A stretch of 44,599 bases of DNA from DATNBU01 sp964476185 (GCA_964476185.1 CAYYZO010000026.1:1-44599); one strand, 5' to 3'; shown: positions 7,101 through 16,040, counted from the first letter of the stretch. Numbers and translations: made by a program. Notes: generated from the letters alone by a model not told the origin.

Positions 7101-9200
7101 ATGCGCCACTGCATTCCCGTCGTCACCGGCGCGGCGTTGTCCGTGCTCGTCCTTGGTTCTTCGTCGCCGGTTGTCGCTGCCGCTGCGCTCGCGGAGCTGT
7201 GCGCCGCGGAGTCGGGTCCCTGTGTGGTTTCGCAGCCGGTCGTCGCTTCCGGAACGTTGGACCTCGGGGTCCGCGCGCTTCGCGTCGAAGGCGCGGGGCG
7301 GATCGATCTCGCGGCCGGCGACGCGGAGGTCGCGTGCGGGCGCCTCGAGCTTCGGACTTCGGGTGCGGCGGTGCGCGTGGCCGGCGGCTCGGCGCTCTCC
7401 GTGCTCGTGCGCCGCGCCTGCTCGCTCGCGCCTCGGGTCGCCTGCCTGACCGACGCCGATTGCGCGCCGCTCGCGGCGGGAACCTGCAGCGCCGGCGACG
7501 GCACGGCGACGCTGGACGGCGCGGTCGTGGCCGACGGCGAGTTCGCCGGGAGCATCGCGCTGCGATCGGCGGGCGACGTCGTCGTGCAGGCCGCGGTCCT
7601 GGCGCGCGGCACTCGTGCCGACGCGGACGGCGGCGCCGTCGAGATCGAGTCCACGACGGGCTCGGTCGTGATCGAAGCGGCGATCGACGTCTCGGGGGGC
7701 GGCGCGGCCTCGGGAGGCGGCATCGACCTGCTCGCCGCCGGGGATGTCGTCGTGCGCGCGCCGATTCGCGCCACCGGCGGCGAGTACGATGGCGGCCAGG
7801 TATGGCTGTCCGCCGGGCGCGACGTGCTCGTGCTCGACGACGTCTCGGCGGCCGCCGCCGCCGGGGCAGGCTTCGGAGGCGCTGTCGTCGTCGAGTCGAC
7901 GCGCGATGCGGTGTTCGACGGCGGAAGCGCGACGAACGAGGTCGTGATCGACGTCGACGGCCACCAGTCCGCGGAGAACTACGGCGGCGACGGCGGGACG
8001 ATCGAAGTCGAGGCCGGGCGCGACCTGGTCGTGACGCGGCACGCGCGCTTCGCGGCGAGCGGGGCAGCACCGGACGGGTTCGCCGACACGCTTTCGTTCG
8101 CGGCCGACGGCGAGCTTTCGTTCGACGCGGCCGTCGTCGCGAAGGGGCGTGGCTCCGAGGGTGGGGGAGCGATCGTCGATCTCGTCTCGGGGGGCGGGAT
8201 CAACGTTTCGTCGGCCGCGTCGTTCGACCTCGCCGGCGCCGCCATTGGCGGAGACCTCACGCTCGAGAGCGATGGCGCGCTTTCGTTCGCCGGGAGCGCC
8301 GACGTGTCGTCGTCTTCTTCCGGGGTCGCGGGCCGCATCCTCGCGATCGCGGCCGCCGACGCCATCGTGTCGGGTCGATGGACGACCTCGGGCGGGTCCT
8401 CGTCGTTCTCCGTCGGAGAACTCTACCTCGAAGCGTGCGGCGCGAACGTGACCGGGGCGCTCTCGAACGCCGCCGCGTCCGGCCGGACGACGATCGTCGC
8501 GCGGGAGAGTATCGAGGTCGGCGCCGGCGGGGCGATCGTCGCGAGCGGGGCGGGAGCGTCGAACACGCTGCGCTGCCGCACGGTCGACGCGGCGCCGCTC
8601 GTCGCCGGCGTCGTGCGGCCGGAGGCGTCGCTCGTCGTCGACGAGACGCTCGAGCCGTGCCATGCCTGCGCGTCCTGGCCGGATGGCTGCCCCGAGGCGG
8701 CGCTCTGCACGGAGCTCTGCTCCGGCGCGTCCTGCAGGACCGGCGAGATGATCTCGGCGTCGCTCGTGCTGCGCGCGGGGCGCGAACGAACGGGCGGGAC
8801 GTGGAAAGGCGAGATCGTGTCGCCGGGGCTGGCGCTCGGCGACGCCGAGGTGCGCGTCGTCGCGGCCGGCGCGTCGTCCGGCCCGCTCCTCGACGAGCGG
8901 CTCGCGGCGGGAGCCTTTCGGTCCGTGGGCGCGTCCTGGCGGATGCAGCGCGACCACGCGCCGGCCCCGCTACGCAAGGTGGTCTTCCGGCCGGGATCCT
9001 CCGACGGTCTTCTGCGCGTGCGCATCCAGTTCGATCTTGCCGCGGACGCGTTCCTGGACGACGGCGGCGTCGCGCTGGCTCTCGTGATCGGGGATCCGGA
9101 CCAGGGAGGGGAACCACAGGGTCGTGCGCCGTGCGCGGACTCGGGGCCGCTCGCTTGCGAGCGTTCGCGTCGCCGGACTCTGTGCACGGCAGCGCGGTAG
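7101..9200 (+). CDS. Secreted beta-solenoid protein, paralogue of the 83-2896 product
   Basis: 699 aa. ATG 7101 has GGAGGAA upstream (7088-7094) and a signal peptide (VVTGAALSVLVLGSSSPVVAAAA). Residues about 35-560 are Gly/Asp/Ala-rich beta-helix repeats, with one C-x5-DC motif (CLTDADCAPLAAGTC). Segments align clearly with the 937-aa protein: GGEYDGGQVWLSAGRDV against GGDYDGGTIDVDGGRDV. Unlike that paralogue it lacks DUF4215 repeats and the dockerin-like tail. Instead it ends in a roughly 130-aa region, probably beta-sandwich, starting near ISASLVLRAGRERTGGTWKG. Function unknown; an extracellular structural role is likely. Confidence 0.8.
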   Translation: MRHCIPVVTGAALSVLVLGSSSPVVAAAALAELCAAESGPCVVSQPVVASGTLDLGVRALRVEGAGRIDLAAGDAEVACGRLELRTSGAAVRVAGGSALSVLVRRACSLAPRVACLTDADCAPLAAGTCSAGDGTATLDGAVVADGEFAGSIALRSAGDVVVQAAVLARGTRADADGGAVEIESTTGSVVIEAAIDVSGGGAASGGGIDLLAAGDVVVRAPIRATGGEYDGGQVWLSAGRDVLVLDDVSAAAAAGAGFGGAVVVESTRDAVFDGGSATNEVVIDVDGHQSAENYGGDGGTIEVEAGRDLVVTRHARFAASGAAPDGFADTLSFAADGELSFDAAVVAKGRGSEGGGAIVDLVSGGGINVSSAASFDLAGAAIGGDLTLESDGALSFAGSADVSSSSSGVAGRILAIAAADAIVSGRWTTSGGSSSFSVGELYLEACGANVTGALSNAAASGRTTIVARESIEVGAGGAIVASGAGASNTLRCRTVDAAPLVAGVVRPEASLVVDETLEPCHACASWPDGCPEAALCTELCSGASCRTGEMISASLVLRAGRERTGGTWKGEIVSPGLALGDAEVRVVAAGASSGPLLDERLAAGAFRSVGASWRMQRDHAPAPLRKVVFRPGSSDGLLRVRIQFDLAADAFLDDGGVALALVIGDPDQGGEPQGRAPCADSGPLACERSRRRTLCTAAR

Positions 9201-9206
9201 CGGGCG

Positions 9207-9230
9207 GCCCGCGGCACGCGTGCGGCGGGC
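9207..9230 (+). terminator. Hairpin after the 699-aa gene
   Basis: GCCCGC (9207-9212) pairs with GCGGGC (9225-9230) around a smaller inner palindrome GCACGCGTGC. There is no U-tract, so termination is uncertain. Confidence 0.35.
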
Positions 9231-9279
9231 GGCCGGCTTGTTCGCCCGCCGCAGGCTGCTACCTTGGTCGCGAGGCAAC

Positions 9280-9924
9280 GTGGTCCCGCTCCCGGAAACC
9301 ATCCGCATCTTCCCGCTGAGCGAGGTCGTGCTGTTCCCCGACACGCTGCTGCCGCTGCACGTGTTCGAGCCGCGCTACCGCAAGCTGCTCGCCGACGCGC
9401 TCGACGGCGACCGCACGATCGGGATGGTGCTGCTGAAGGATTCCGAGGCGCAGCCGCTTCCGACCGTCTACCCGGTCGGCTGCGCCGGGACGATCGTCGA
9501 GCACAAGCCGTTCGCCGACGGCCGTTCGCTGGTCGTCCTGAAGGGGACCGTCAAGTTCCGTATCCGGCGCGAGCTTCCCGCCGCCGAGCCGTACCGTGTC
9601 GTCGAAGCGCAGGCGCTCTACGAAGGGCCGCCGCCGATGGACAAGGTGCGCGGCTGGCGTGACGAACTGCACGGCCACGTCAGCGAGCTCGTGCGCGCGG
9701 TCTCCGGCGAGGCCGACGCCGTCGAGCGCCTGTTCGAGAATCTCGACCTGCTCGCGATGACCAATTCGCTCTCGGCCAGCCTGCCGCTCGACGTGCTCGA
9801 GAAGCAGAGCCTGCTCGAATGCCCGACGGTCGAGGCCCGGGAACGCAGGCTCGCCGAGTTCCTGCGATTCAAGACCGTCGAGGCCCAGCTCGGCCTGGAC
9901 GGTTCGCGTCCGAGCGACTCCTGA
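9280..9924 (+). CDS. Stand-alone Lon N-terminal substrate-binding-domain protein
   Basis: 214 aa containing only the Lon N-terminal (PF02190-type) domain. Signature IRIFPLSEVVLFPDTLLPLH (residues 8-27) is followed by VFEPRYRKLL, IGMVLLKD, GCAGTIVEH and FRIRRE, then a helical bundle with ERLFENLDLLAM. The ATPase and protease domains of Lon are absent, as in the widespread single-domain LON proteins thought to bind substrates or partners. GTG 9280 is preferred because GAGG lies 5-8 bases upstream and the conserved motif starts eight codons in; longer upstream starts would add an unconserved Arg-rich stretch. It probably shares a transcript with the HAD gene 59 bases downstream. Confidence 0.87.
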   Translation: MVPLPETIRIFPLSEVVLFPDTLLPLHVFEPRYRKLLADALDGDRTIGMVLLKDSEAQPLPTVYPVGCAGTIVEHKPFADGRSLVVLKGTVKFRIRRELPAAEPYRVVEAQALYEGPPPMDKVRGWRDELHGHVSELVRAVSGEADAVERLFENLDLLAMTNSLSASLPLDVLEKQSLLECPTVEARERRLAEFLRFKTVEAQLGLDGSRPSDS

Positions 9925-9983
9925 CCCCCGGGGGCCTGCGGCCGAGCCGGCGTCCCGCATCGTTCCCTCCACGAGGTGCCCCG

Positions 9984-10649
9984 TTGAAACTTTCCCGCCC
10001 CGCGCGCTGCGTGATCTTCGACCTCGACGGCGTGCTGCTCGACACCGAGCACTTCTACACGGAAGTCACCGACGAGATCTGCCGGGAGTACGGCAAGACC
10101 TTCGACTGGTCGATCAAGCGCAACATGATCGGTCGCCCGTCGCTCGAGTCCGCGCGCTATCTCGTCGACGCGCTGTCGCTCCCGATCGAGCCGGAGGAGT
10201 ACCTGCGGCGCCGCGCGCTGCGGCTCGACGAGCTGTTCCCGCGGTCGAAGGAGAAGCCGGGGGCCGAGGCGTTCGTGCGCGCGCTCGTCGCGCGCCGCGT
10301 TCCGGTCGCGGTGGCCACCAGCAGCGAGCGACACCTGTTCGAGCGCAAGACCATCGAGCACCGCGAGTGGTTCTCGTTGTTCGACGCCGTCGTCGTCGGC
10401 GACGACCCGCGCGTGAAGAAGGGCAAGCCGGCGCCGGACGTGTTCCTCGTCGCGGCCGGCGAGCTCGGCGCGCGGCCCGACGACTGCGTCGTGTTCGAAG
10501 ACGCGCCGGCCGGCCTGGCCGCCGCGCACGCGGCGGGGATGCAGGTGGTGGCGATTCCCGACGAAGCGATGGACCGCGCCGCTTACGCCTCCGCGGAGTT
10601 CGTGATCTCGGCCTACGCCGACGTGCGCCCGGAAGACCTCGGGTTGTAA
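9984..10649 (+). CDS. HAD-superfamily (subfamily IA) phosphatase, beta-phosphoglucomutase-like
   Basis: 221 aa. It has all HAD motifs: D13-L-D15-G (FDLDGVLLDTE, nucleophile and acid/base Asp), the VATSS loop Thr/Ser, K in VKKGKPAPDVF and the acidic VFEDAPAG. The cap sits between motifs I and II, as in subfamily IA (HDHD1/GS1-like and beta-PGM-like phosphatases), so the substrate is a small phosphorylated metabolite that cannot be named from sequence. The start is TTG 9984, with ACGAGG at 9971-9976; no ATG or GTG lies in frame between this site and the conserved motif. A bidirectional-type hairpin follows. Confidence 0.85.
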   Translation: MKLSRPARCVIFDLDGVLLDTEHFYTEVTDEICREYGKTFDWSIKRNMIGRPSLESARYLVDALSLPIEPEEYLRRRALRLDELFPRSKEKPGAEAFVRALVARRVPVAVATSSERHLFERKTIEHREWFSLFDAVVVGDDPRVKKGKPAPDVFLVAAGELGARPDDCVVFEDAPAGLAAAHAAGMQVVAIPDEAMDRAAYASAEFVISAYADVRPEDLGL

Positions 10650-10663
10650 GGGGCAGGCGCCGC

Positions 10664-10690
10664 GCGGAGCGCTCCGGATCAGCGCTCCGC
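10664..10690. terminator. Convergent-gene hairpin
   Basis: A perfect 10-bp stem, GCGGAGCGCT (10664-10673) with AGCGCTCCGC (10681-10690), has a 7-base loop. It lies between the convergent HAD gene and osmC-like gene, so it could serve both strands. There is no long U-tract on either side. Confidence 0.55.
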
Positions 10691-10737
10691 AAACCGGCGT
10701 GCGATGACTCGGCCGGAGCCCCGGCGCGCGTTGGGCT

Positions 10738-11145
10738 TCAGCGCCAGCGAAACTCCACGGGAACCTCGATCGCCGGCAGGATGCTGAGTCGCACGGGGCA
10801 GGTGTGCGCGGCCTGCTCGAGCGTGCGGCGCGCGTCGTCCGCGAGGCCGGCCGGTCCGTCGACGGCGACCGCGAGCCGGCGGATCCGGCGCGGGCCTTCG
10901 CCCGTCATCTCCTTGTCCACCGTCATGCCCATGCCGTCGAGGTTCCAGCCGTGCCGGTCGGCGACGATGCCCATGATCGTGGCCATGCACGTCGCGAGCG
11001 CGGTCGCGACGAGGTCGGTCGGCGAGAACGACTCGCCGCGGCCGTGGTTGTCGACCGGTGCGTCGGTCGCGAGCGTCGACCCCGACGGACCGTGCACGGC
11101 GTGGCAGCGAAGGCCGCCTTCGTAACGAACGTCGATGCGCACCAC
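10738..11145 (-). CDS. OsmC-family peroxiredoxin-like protein
   Basis: 135 aa. OsmC/Ohr-fold proteins reduce organic hydroperoxides or lipid peroxides with two conserved cysteines. Here these are C53 (ALATCMATIMG) and C116 (AAHTCPVRLS), with the FSPTDLVATAL motif before the first. The closest flavour is the YhfA/OsmC branch. The start is GTG 11145 (or the adjacent GTG 11142), with AGGAGGG complementary to 11152-11158. The gene lies 21 bases downstream of the racemase gene on the same strand, so the two probably form an operon. Confidence 0.87.
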   Translation of the reverse strand: MVRIDVRYEGGLRCHAVHGPSGSTLATDAPVDNHGRGESFSPTDLVATALATCMATIMGIVADRHGWNLDGMGMTVDKEMTGEGPRRIRRLAVAVDGPAGLADDARRTLEQAAHTCPVRLSILPAIEVPVEFRWR

Positions 11146-11166
11146 GACCGACCCTCCTGTACCGGC

Positions 11167-12309
11167 TCAGCCGACGGCGCCGGCGCCGCGCAGTTCCTCG
11201 ATCCGGTCCTTCGCGAGGCCCGCCTCGGCGAGCACGGCGTCGGTGTCCGCCCCGGGGATCGGCGCGCTCGCGGCGCCGTGGCCGGGCGTGCGGGACAGGC
11301 GCGGCGCCGGCCCCGGCATCGGCTTCCCGCCGATTCCCTCGACGAACACGCCGCGCGCGACGTTGGCCGGATGCGACGGCGCTTCGTCGAGGTGGAGGAT
11401 CGGCGCGACGCACGCGTCGGTGCCGTCGAACACCGCCGACCACTGGTCGCGAGTCTTCGACGCGAAGGTCCTGGCGAAGAGCTCGCGCATCTCGTCCCAG
11501 CGCGTGCGGTCCATCTGGTGCGGCAGCGAGTCCGCGTCGAGGCCCATGCCTTCGAGGAGCCTGGCGTAGAACTGCGGCTCGATCGCGCCGACCGCCATGA
11601 ACTCGCCGTCGGCGGTTGCGTAGGTGTCGTAGAACGGTGCGCCGGTATCCAGCAGGTTCGTGCCGCGCTCCTTCGACCAGAGGCCCGCGTGGAAGAACCC
11701 GAACAGGAACGAGGACAGGTGCGCGGCGCCGTCGACCATCGCCGCGTCGACGACCTGGCCCTTGCCCGAGCGGCTGCGCTCGAACAGCGCGAGGACGATG
11801 CCGAGCGCGCAGAGCATGCCGCCGCCGGCGAAGTCCCCGAGCAGGTTGACCGGCGGCAGCGGCTTGTCGCCGGGCCGGCCGAGCAGGCTGAGCGCGCCGG
11901 AGATCGCGATGTAGTCGATGTCGTGTCCGGCCATCGCGGCGTAGGGCCCCTGCTGCCCCCAGCCGGTCAGCCGGGCGTAGACGAGTCCGGGATTGCGGGC
12001 GAGGGCCACTTCGGGGCCCACCCCGAGTTTCTCCATCACCCCGGGCCGGAACGGCTCGAGCAGCACGTCGGCCTTCTCGACCAGCGAGAGCAGGGTCTCG
12101 ACCCCCCTCGGGTCCTTCATGTTGACGCCGATCGAGCGCTTGCCGCGCGCGAGGTAGTCGCGCGTCGGGTCCGGACGCGAACCGGCGGTGGGACTGCGGT
12201 CCACGCGGACCACATCGGCCCCGAAGTCGGCCAGGATCATGCCCGCGTACGGCGCCGGCGCGAGGCCGGCCATCTCGATCACCCGAATTCCCGAAAGAGG
12301 TCCCATCAT
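11167..12309 (-). CDS. Alpha-methylacyl-CoA racemase (CaiB/BaiF family III)
   Basis: 380 aa. The enzyme epimerises 2R/2S-methylacyl-CoAs so that branched fatty acids and sterol side chains can enter beta-oxidation. Catalytic residues match the mycobacterial racemase MCR with the same spacing: H129 (AGHDIDYIA), D159 (LLGDFAGGG) and E244 (GAIEPQFY). DAAMVDGAA and GAPFYDTY are AMACR hallmarks that distinguish it from formyl-CoA transferases. The start is ATG 12309 (or 12306), because GAGGA lies just upstream and MGPLSGIRVIE is the usual N-terminus; the frame stays open upstream without conservation. It is first in an operon with the OsmC gene. Confidence 0.92.
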   Translation of the reverse strand: MMGPLSGIRVIEMAGLAPAPYAGMILADFGADVVRVDRSPTAGSRPDPTRDYLARGKRSIGVNMKDPRGVETLLSLVEKADVLLEPFRPGVMEKLGVGPEVALARNPGLVYARLTGWGQQGPYAAMAGHDIDYIAISGALSLLGRPGDKPLPPVNLLGDFAGGGMLCALGIVLALFERSRSGKGQVVDAAMVDGAAHLSSFLFGFFHAGLWSKERGTNLLDTGAPFYDTYATADGEFMAVGAIEPQFYARLLEGMGLDADSLPHQMDRTRWDEMRELFARTFASKTRDQWSAVFDGTDACVAPILHLDEAPSHPANVARGVFVEGIGGKPMPGPAPRLSRTPGHGAASAPIPGADTDAVLAEAGLAKDRIEELRGAGAVG

Positions 12310-12528
12310 CCCGTCCTCGAAAGGAAAACGGCGCGGTCGCCGGTGGGCGCGCCGCACCACGTCATGCACTCGTGCCGGCGATGTCTCCCGGAGCGGAAAC
12401 CGCGCAGCCGGCGCTGGTTTCGCGAAGCGGCGTGCGTACGACGCGAAGGGGACAGAGTCAACGCGAAAACCGCATCGCGACGGCCTCGCAAGTGCCCGGA
12501 AAAGCCCTGCATTCTCGCAGATGTAGCG

Positions 12529-12558
12529 TTGACATGCCCTTCGGGAACCGGGCATAGT
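12529..12558 (+). promoter_or_regulatory. Sigma-70-type promoter with an embedded inverted repeat
   Basis: TTGACA (12529-12534) and CATAGT (12553-12558) are 18 bases apart, the best -35/-10 pair in the window. The spacer carries TGCCC (12535-12539) and GGGCA (12550-12554), an inverted repeat overlapping the -10 that could be an operator. The pair drives the 1080-aa gene, starting 85 bases downstream. The rest of 12310-12643 contains no gene that I can see. Confidence 0.6.
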
Positions 12559-12643
12559 CCGATCGTCGCTCGGGGGGAAAGCGAAGCTTCCCTTGTCCCC
12601 GCTCCCTGTTCCCTGGGGACCCCGACCGGCGAAAGGCATCTTT

Positions 12644-15600
12644 ATGACACCGACACGCGCCCGGTCCCTGGCCCACCTCTCCCTCGCGCTCGCCGCCACC
12701 GCGGCGTTCGCGCTGCCGGCTTTCGTCGGTCCCGCCCATGCGCAGGACGTCATCCAGGCCGACCGCTGCCGCGCGCAACTCAGCAAGGCGAACCGGCGCT
12801 ACGTGGACCGCGTCCTGCGCGCTCGGTTGAAGTGCCAGAACAAGATGATGGACGGCAAGCTGTCGCTGGCCACGGACTGCCTGTTCGGCGACGGCGACGA
12901 CACGCTCGCCAGGCAACTGCGAAAGTACGAGGCCCGTCTGTCCAACACGGGCAAGGCCTGCAACGGCGTCAACCTGCAGATCCTCGGGTTCCCCGGCGTG
13001 TGCACCGACAACACCGGCTTCCCGTTCGACACGTCCGACTTCCAGGAGTGCGTGATCGACCAGACCGACGACACGCTCGACGCGCTGCTCGACGTCTACT
13101 TCCCGCCGATCACGAAGTACTACCGCGACAACGAGTACCTGTGCCTGGCCGGAGCGCCGCAGGACGGAGCCAAGAGCCTCGCACGGAAGATGTCGGCGCG
13201 CGAGAAGTGCCTGGTCGGCCAGGACTACGGCCTCGTGGATTCGGACGTGAACTGTCGCGCGGAGATCCTGCCGTTCGGCGGCGGCACCGGGGACCGGCGC
13301 ACCGACGACTCCGTCGGGCGCGCGTACGACACGCTCCTCGGCGGCGTGCCCCCGGCGTGCGCCGACATCCAGATCGACGACCTCGATTACCAGTCCGATT
13401 GCGAGGACGAGACCGGCGGCGTGTTCACCGTGCTCGACCTCAAGCGCTGCTTCTTCGACGCGAACCGCAACGCGGCGCTCGCCGTGCTCCGCATCGTGTT
13501 CCCGGAGGCCGGCGTCTGCGGCGACGGCGTCAAGAACGGCGACGAGGAGTGCGACGACGGCCTCGCCGGCAACTCGGACACGACGCCGAACGCATGCCGC
13601 ACCGACTGCACGAACCCGAGCTGCCACGACGGCGTCGTCGACAACCAGTTCGGCGAGCAGTGCGACGACGGCAACCTGAACAACACCGACTGCTGCGTCG
13701 ACGAATGCCGGACGGCCACCTGCGGCGACGGCTACGTCGGCTGCGGCGAGCAGTGCGACCAGGGCCCGAACAACGCGAACGCGCCGGACACCTGCCGGGC
13801 GAGCGGTCCGCATGCCTGCCAGAACCCGAAGTGCGGTGACGGCATCGAGGACACCGGCGAGGAGTGCGACGACGGCAACCTCGTGGACAGCGACGGCTGC
13901 AGCAGCCTGTGCTTCGACGAGTTCTGCGGCGACGAGATCGTGCAGAGCGCCCCGCCGCTCAGCGAGGAATGCGACGAGGGCGTCGACAACTCGGACGAGG
14001 CCCCGGATGCGTGCCGCACGAATTGCAAGAACGCGTCCTGCGGTGACGGCGTCGTCGACACGGGCGAGGTCTGCGACGACGGCAACACGATCGACGGCGA
14101 CGGCTGCGACAGCACCTGCGCGATCTGCGGCGACGGCGACAAGGCCCCGACCGAGGAATGCGACATCGATCCGTCGATCTGCGGCCCCGGCGAGGGGTGC
14201 AACGCCAGCTGCAAGTGCGAGCCGGCGTGCCCGTCGGAGGGCGAGCTGACCCTCTACGCGGGCTACGGAAACGAGTGCGTCAACAACGCCGACTGCCCGG
14301 TCGGCGAGTGCGGCACGAGCGGCCGCTGCGAGACCGTCACGCGGCTCGACAGCGGCTGGACCGGCCTCGCTCATGACGCGGACATCAACAACGACGTGCG
14401 CACGCGCGGCTTCCTCCAGTGCAACGGCCGCGGTCCGGTCTGCGGGGAGTGCAACGTGGTCGGCGTCGACCCGTCGCTCGGCACTTGCCGCTGCTCGAAC
14501 AACACCAGGACGATCTGTGACGAGCCGTTCGTCGCCGACAACGACGACTGCGGCGGCAACATCTGCGACTGCTACTTCGGATCGCCGTTCCCGCTCTCGT
14601 CGGGCGGCACGCCGGCCTGCGTCGTGAACCGTTTCGCGAGGCAGATCACCGGCACGGCCAACGTCGATCTCGGCGAAGGGTCGATCACGGCCAACCTCAA
14701 GACGCGGGTCTACCTCGGCATCTCGACCCGGAGTCCCTGCCTGGTTTGCGGCGGCACCTGCTCCAACGCGCCGGGGACGCTCTGCACCGCGGACGAGGAT
14801 TGCACTGGAGGGACCTGCAACCTCGATCCGGTCCCCGATGACGGCATCCGCGGCGGCGTCTGCGTCGGCGACTCGAGCGCCTCGGACAACGGCCAGCCCT
14901 GCGACGTGACCGGCACGAACGCGCACTTCCCGGCCTACGTGGGAGCGCCGGGCGGCGGCGGCTACAGCCTCGACTGCCTGCCGGCGATCGGGAAGAACAT
15001 CTCGGGCACCGGCCTGACGATCAACCTGACCCAGACGACCGGCCAGGTTTCGTTGCCGTCCCAGATCTCCTGCACCGGACCGGGCGCCGGGCTGAACTGT
15101 CCGTGCCTGATGTGCAGCTCGGATCCGACGGTCCCGTGCAACTCCGACCAGGATTGCGCTGCGCTCGGTGGATCCTGCACGCTGTCGGCGCAGACGTCGT
15201 GCCTGTCGAACGCGGACTGTACGTCGGCGAACGTCGGTCCTTGCACGACCAGCATCGGCCGCTGCAGCAAGGCGACGTCGGTCACCTGCACTTCGGACGC
15301 GCAGTGTCTCAACGCCAACGTCGGCAACTGCAACCCGTCGACCTGCTCCGCGAAGGGGCCCGGCTCGCAGGGCACGTTCCCGCTGCCGAACAGCTGCGAG
15401 GACCAGCTCTGCACCGACCTCGGCGGCGGCGTCGGCGAATGCACGACGGGACCGGACACCAAGTATTGCGCCGGTGTCGTCAAGGCCAATGGGCGGGGCA
15501 TCCTGTCCTGCAACGACGACGCCGGCTGCGCGCCCGGAGCCGTCGGCGTGGATGCAAGGCCTTGCGCGCTCATCGAGCGCGCCGGCTGCTTCCTCGATCC

Positions 15601-15886
15601 GATCGTCGGCAGCGGCGTCCCGGATCCGTCGAAGCCGATCGGAACCGCCGTCTTCTGCGTCGGCCCGACGAGCAACTCGGGCATCAACGACGTGGCAGGC
15701 CTGCCGGGACCCGGCCGCGTGACGAACCAGGCGACCGCGAAGACGTTCTGCAGCAACGACACGTCGAAGCAGTACCAGCCGGGCGTCGGCGGGTGCATCG
15801 AGACGTCGACCCCGCTGCCGAAGAGCGTCGTCGAGCCGGCCGCGGGGCCGGCCGGCAAGGGATCGTCGTCCTCGCACGGGCGCTGA
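12644..15886 (+). CDS. Large secreted Cys-rich protein with about seven DUF4215 repeats
   Basis: 1080 aa. ATG 12644 opens a signal peptide (LAHLSLALAATAAFALPAFVGPAHA). Residues about 35-280 form a Lys/Arg/Cys-rich helical domain (RCRAQLSKANRRYVDRVLRA in part), which resembles the N-terminus of the hydrolase at 35967. Residues about 290-505 carry roughly seven DUF4215-type repeats (CGDGVKNGDEECDDG, CGDGIEDTGEECDDG, CGDGVVDTGEVCDDG). Residues about 510-1060 hold many C-x5-DC motifs (CVNNADC, CTADEDC, CNSDQDC, CLSNADC, CTSDAQC) and beta-rich sequence. It ends in a Ser-rich tail (GKGSSSSHGR). It is presumably extracellular; function unknown. The end lies only 70 bases from a scaffold gap, so the last residues should be treated with some caution. 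Confidence 0.82.
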   Translation: MTPTRARSLAHLSLALAATAAFALPAFVGPAHAQDVIQADRCRAQLSKANRRYVDRVLRARLKCQNKMMDGKLSLATDCLFGDGDDTLARQLRKYEARLSNTGKACNGVNLQILGFPGVCTDNTGFPFDTSDFQECVIDQTDDTLDALLDVYFPPITKYYRDNEYLCLAGAPQDGAKSLARKMSAREKCLVGQDYGLVDSDVNCRAEILPFGGGTGDRRTDDSVGRAYDTLLGGVPPACADIQIDDLDYQSDCEDETGGVFTVLDLKRCFFDANRNAALAVLRIVFPEAGVCGDGVKNGDEECDDGLAGNSDTTPNACRTDCTNPSCHDGVVDNQFGEQCDDGNLNNTDCCVDECRTATCGDGYVGCGEQCDQGPNNANAPDTCRASGPHACQNPKCGDGIEDTGEECDDGNLVDSDGCSSLCFDEFCGDEIVQSAPPLSEECDEGVDNSDEAPDACRTNCKNASCGDGVVDTGEVCDDGNTIDGDGCDSTCAICGDGDKAPTEECDIDPSICGPGEGCNASCKCEPACPSEGELTLYAGYGNECVNNADCPVGECGTSGRCETVTRLDSGWTGLAHDADINNDVRTRGFLQCNGRGPVCGECNVVGVDPSLGTCRCSNNTRTICDEPFVADNDDCGGNICDCYFGSPFPLSSGGTPACVVNRFARQITGTANVDLGEGSITANLKTRVYLGISTRSPCLVCGGTCSNAPGTLCTADEDCTGGTCNLDPVPDDGIRGGVCVGDSSASDNGQPCDVTGTNAHFPAYVGAPGGGGYSLDCLPAIGKNISGTGLTINLTQTTGQVSLPSQISCTGPGAGLNCPCLMCSSDPTVPCNSDQDCAALGGSCTLSAQTSCLSNADCTSANVGPCTTSIGRCSKATSVTCTSDAQCLNANVGNCNPSTCSAKGPGSQGTFPLPNSCEDQLCTDLGGGVGECTTGPDTKYCAGVVKANGRGILSCNDDAGCAPGAVGVDARPCALIERAGCFLDPIVGSGVPDPSKPIGTAVFCVGPTSNSGINDVAGLPGPGRVTNQATAKTFCSNDTSKQYQPGVGGCIETSTPLPKSVVEPAAGPAGKGSSSSHGR

Positions 15887-15916
15887 GGCCGAGCGCCGCT
15901 CGATCATCGCAGGCGC

Positions 15917-15954
15917 GGGGGGCCGGGCCCCCCGGCCGCCGCCCCCCCCGTTTT
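15917..15954 (+). terminator. Terminator-like GC hairpin (assembly-edge copy)
   Basis: GGGGGG (15917-15922) can pair with CCCCCC (15928-15933), followed by a C-rich run and TTTT at 15951-15954. It aligns with the cleaner terminator at 16041-16080 and abuts the N run, so it may be a misread copy of the same structure. Confidence 0.4.
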
Positions 15955-15956
15955 GA

Positions 15957-15966
15957 NNNNNNNNNN
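15957..15966. other. Scaffold gap (10 N) flanked by duplicated sequence
   Basis: Ten Ns. The block beginning GCGCTGAGGCCGAGCG at 15880 recurs at 16006, and the similarity (about 80-90 percent by eye) continues through the hairpin to the T-run. This suggests that the two contig ends overlap. Confidence 0.9.
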
Positions 15967-16040
15967 AGGAAGCCGTGTTCTTCATCAATAGCAAGGACCG
16001 CAGGGGCGCTGAGGCCGAGCGCGGCTCGAACAGCGCAGGC

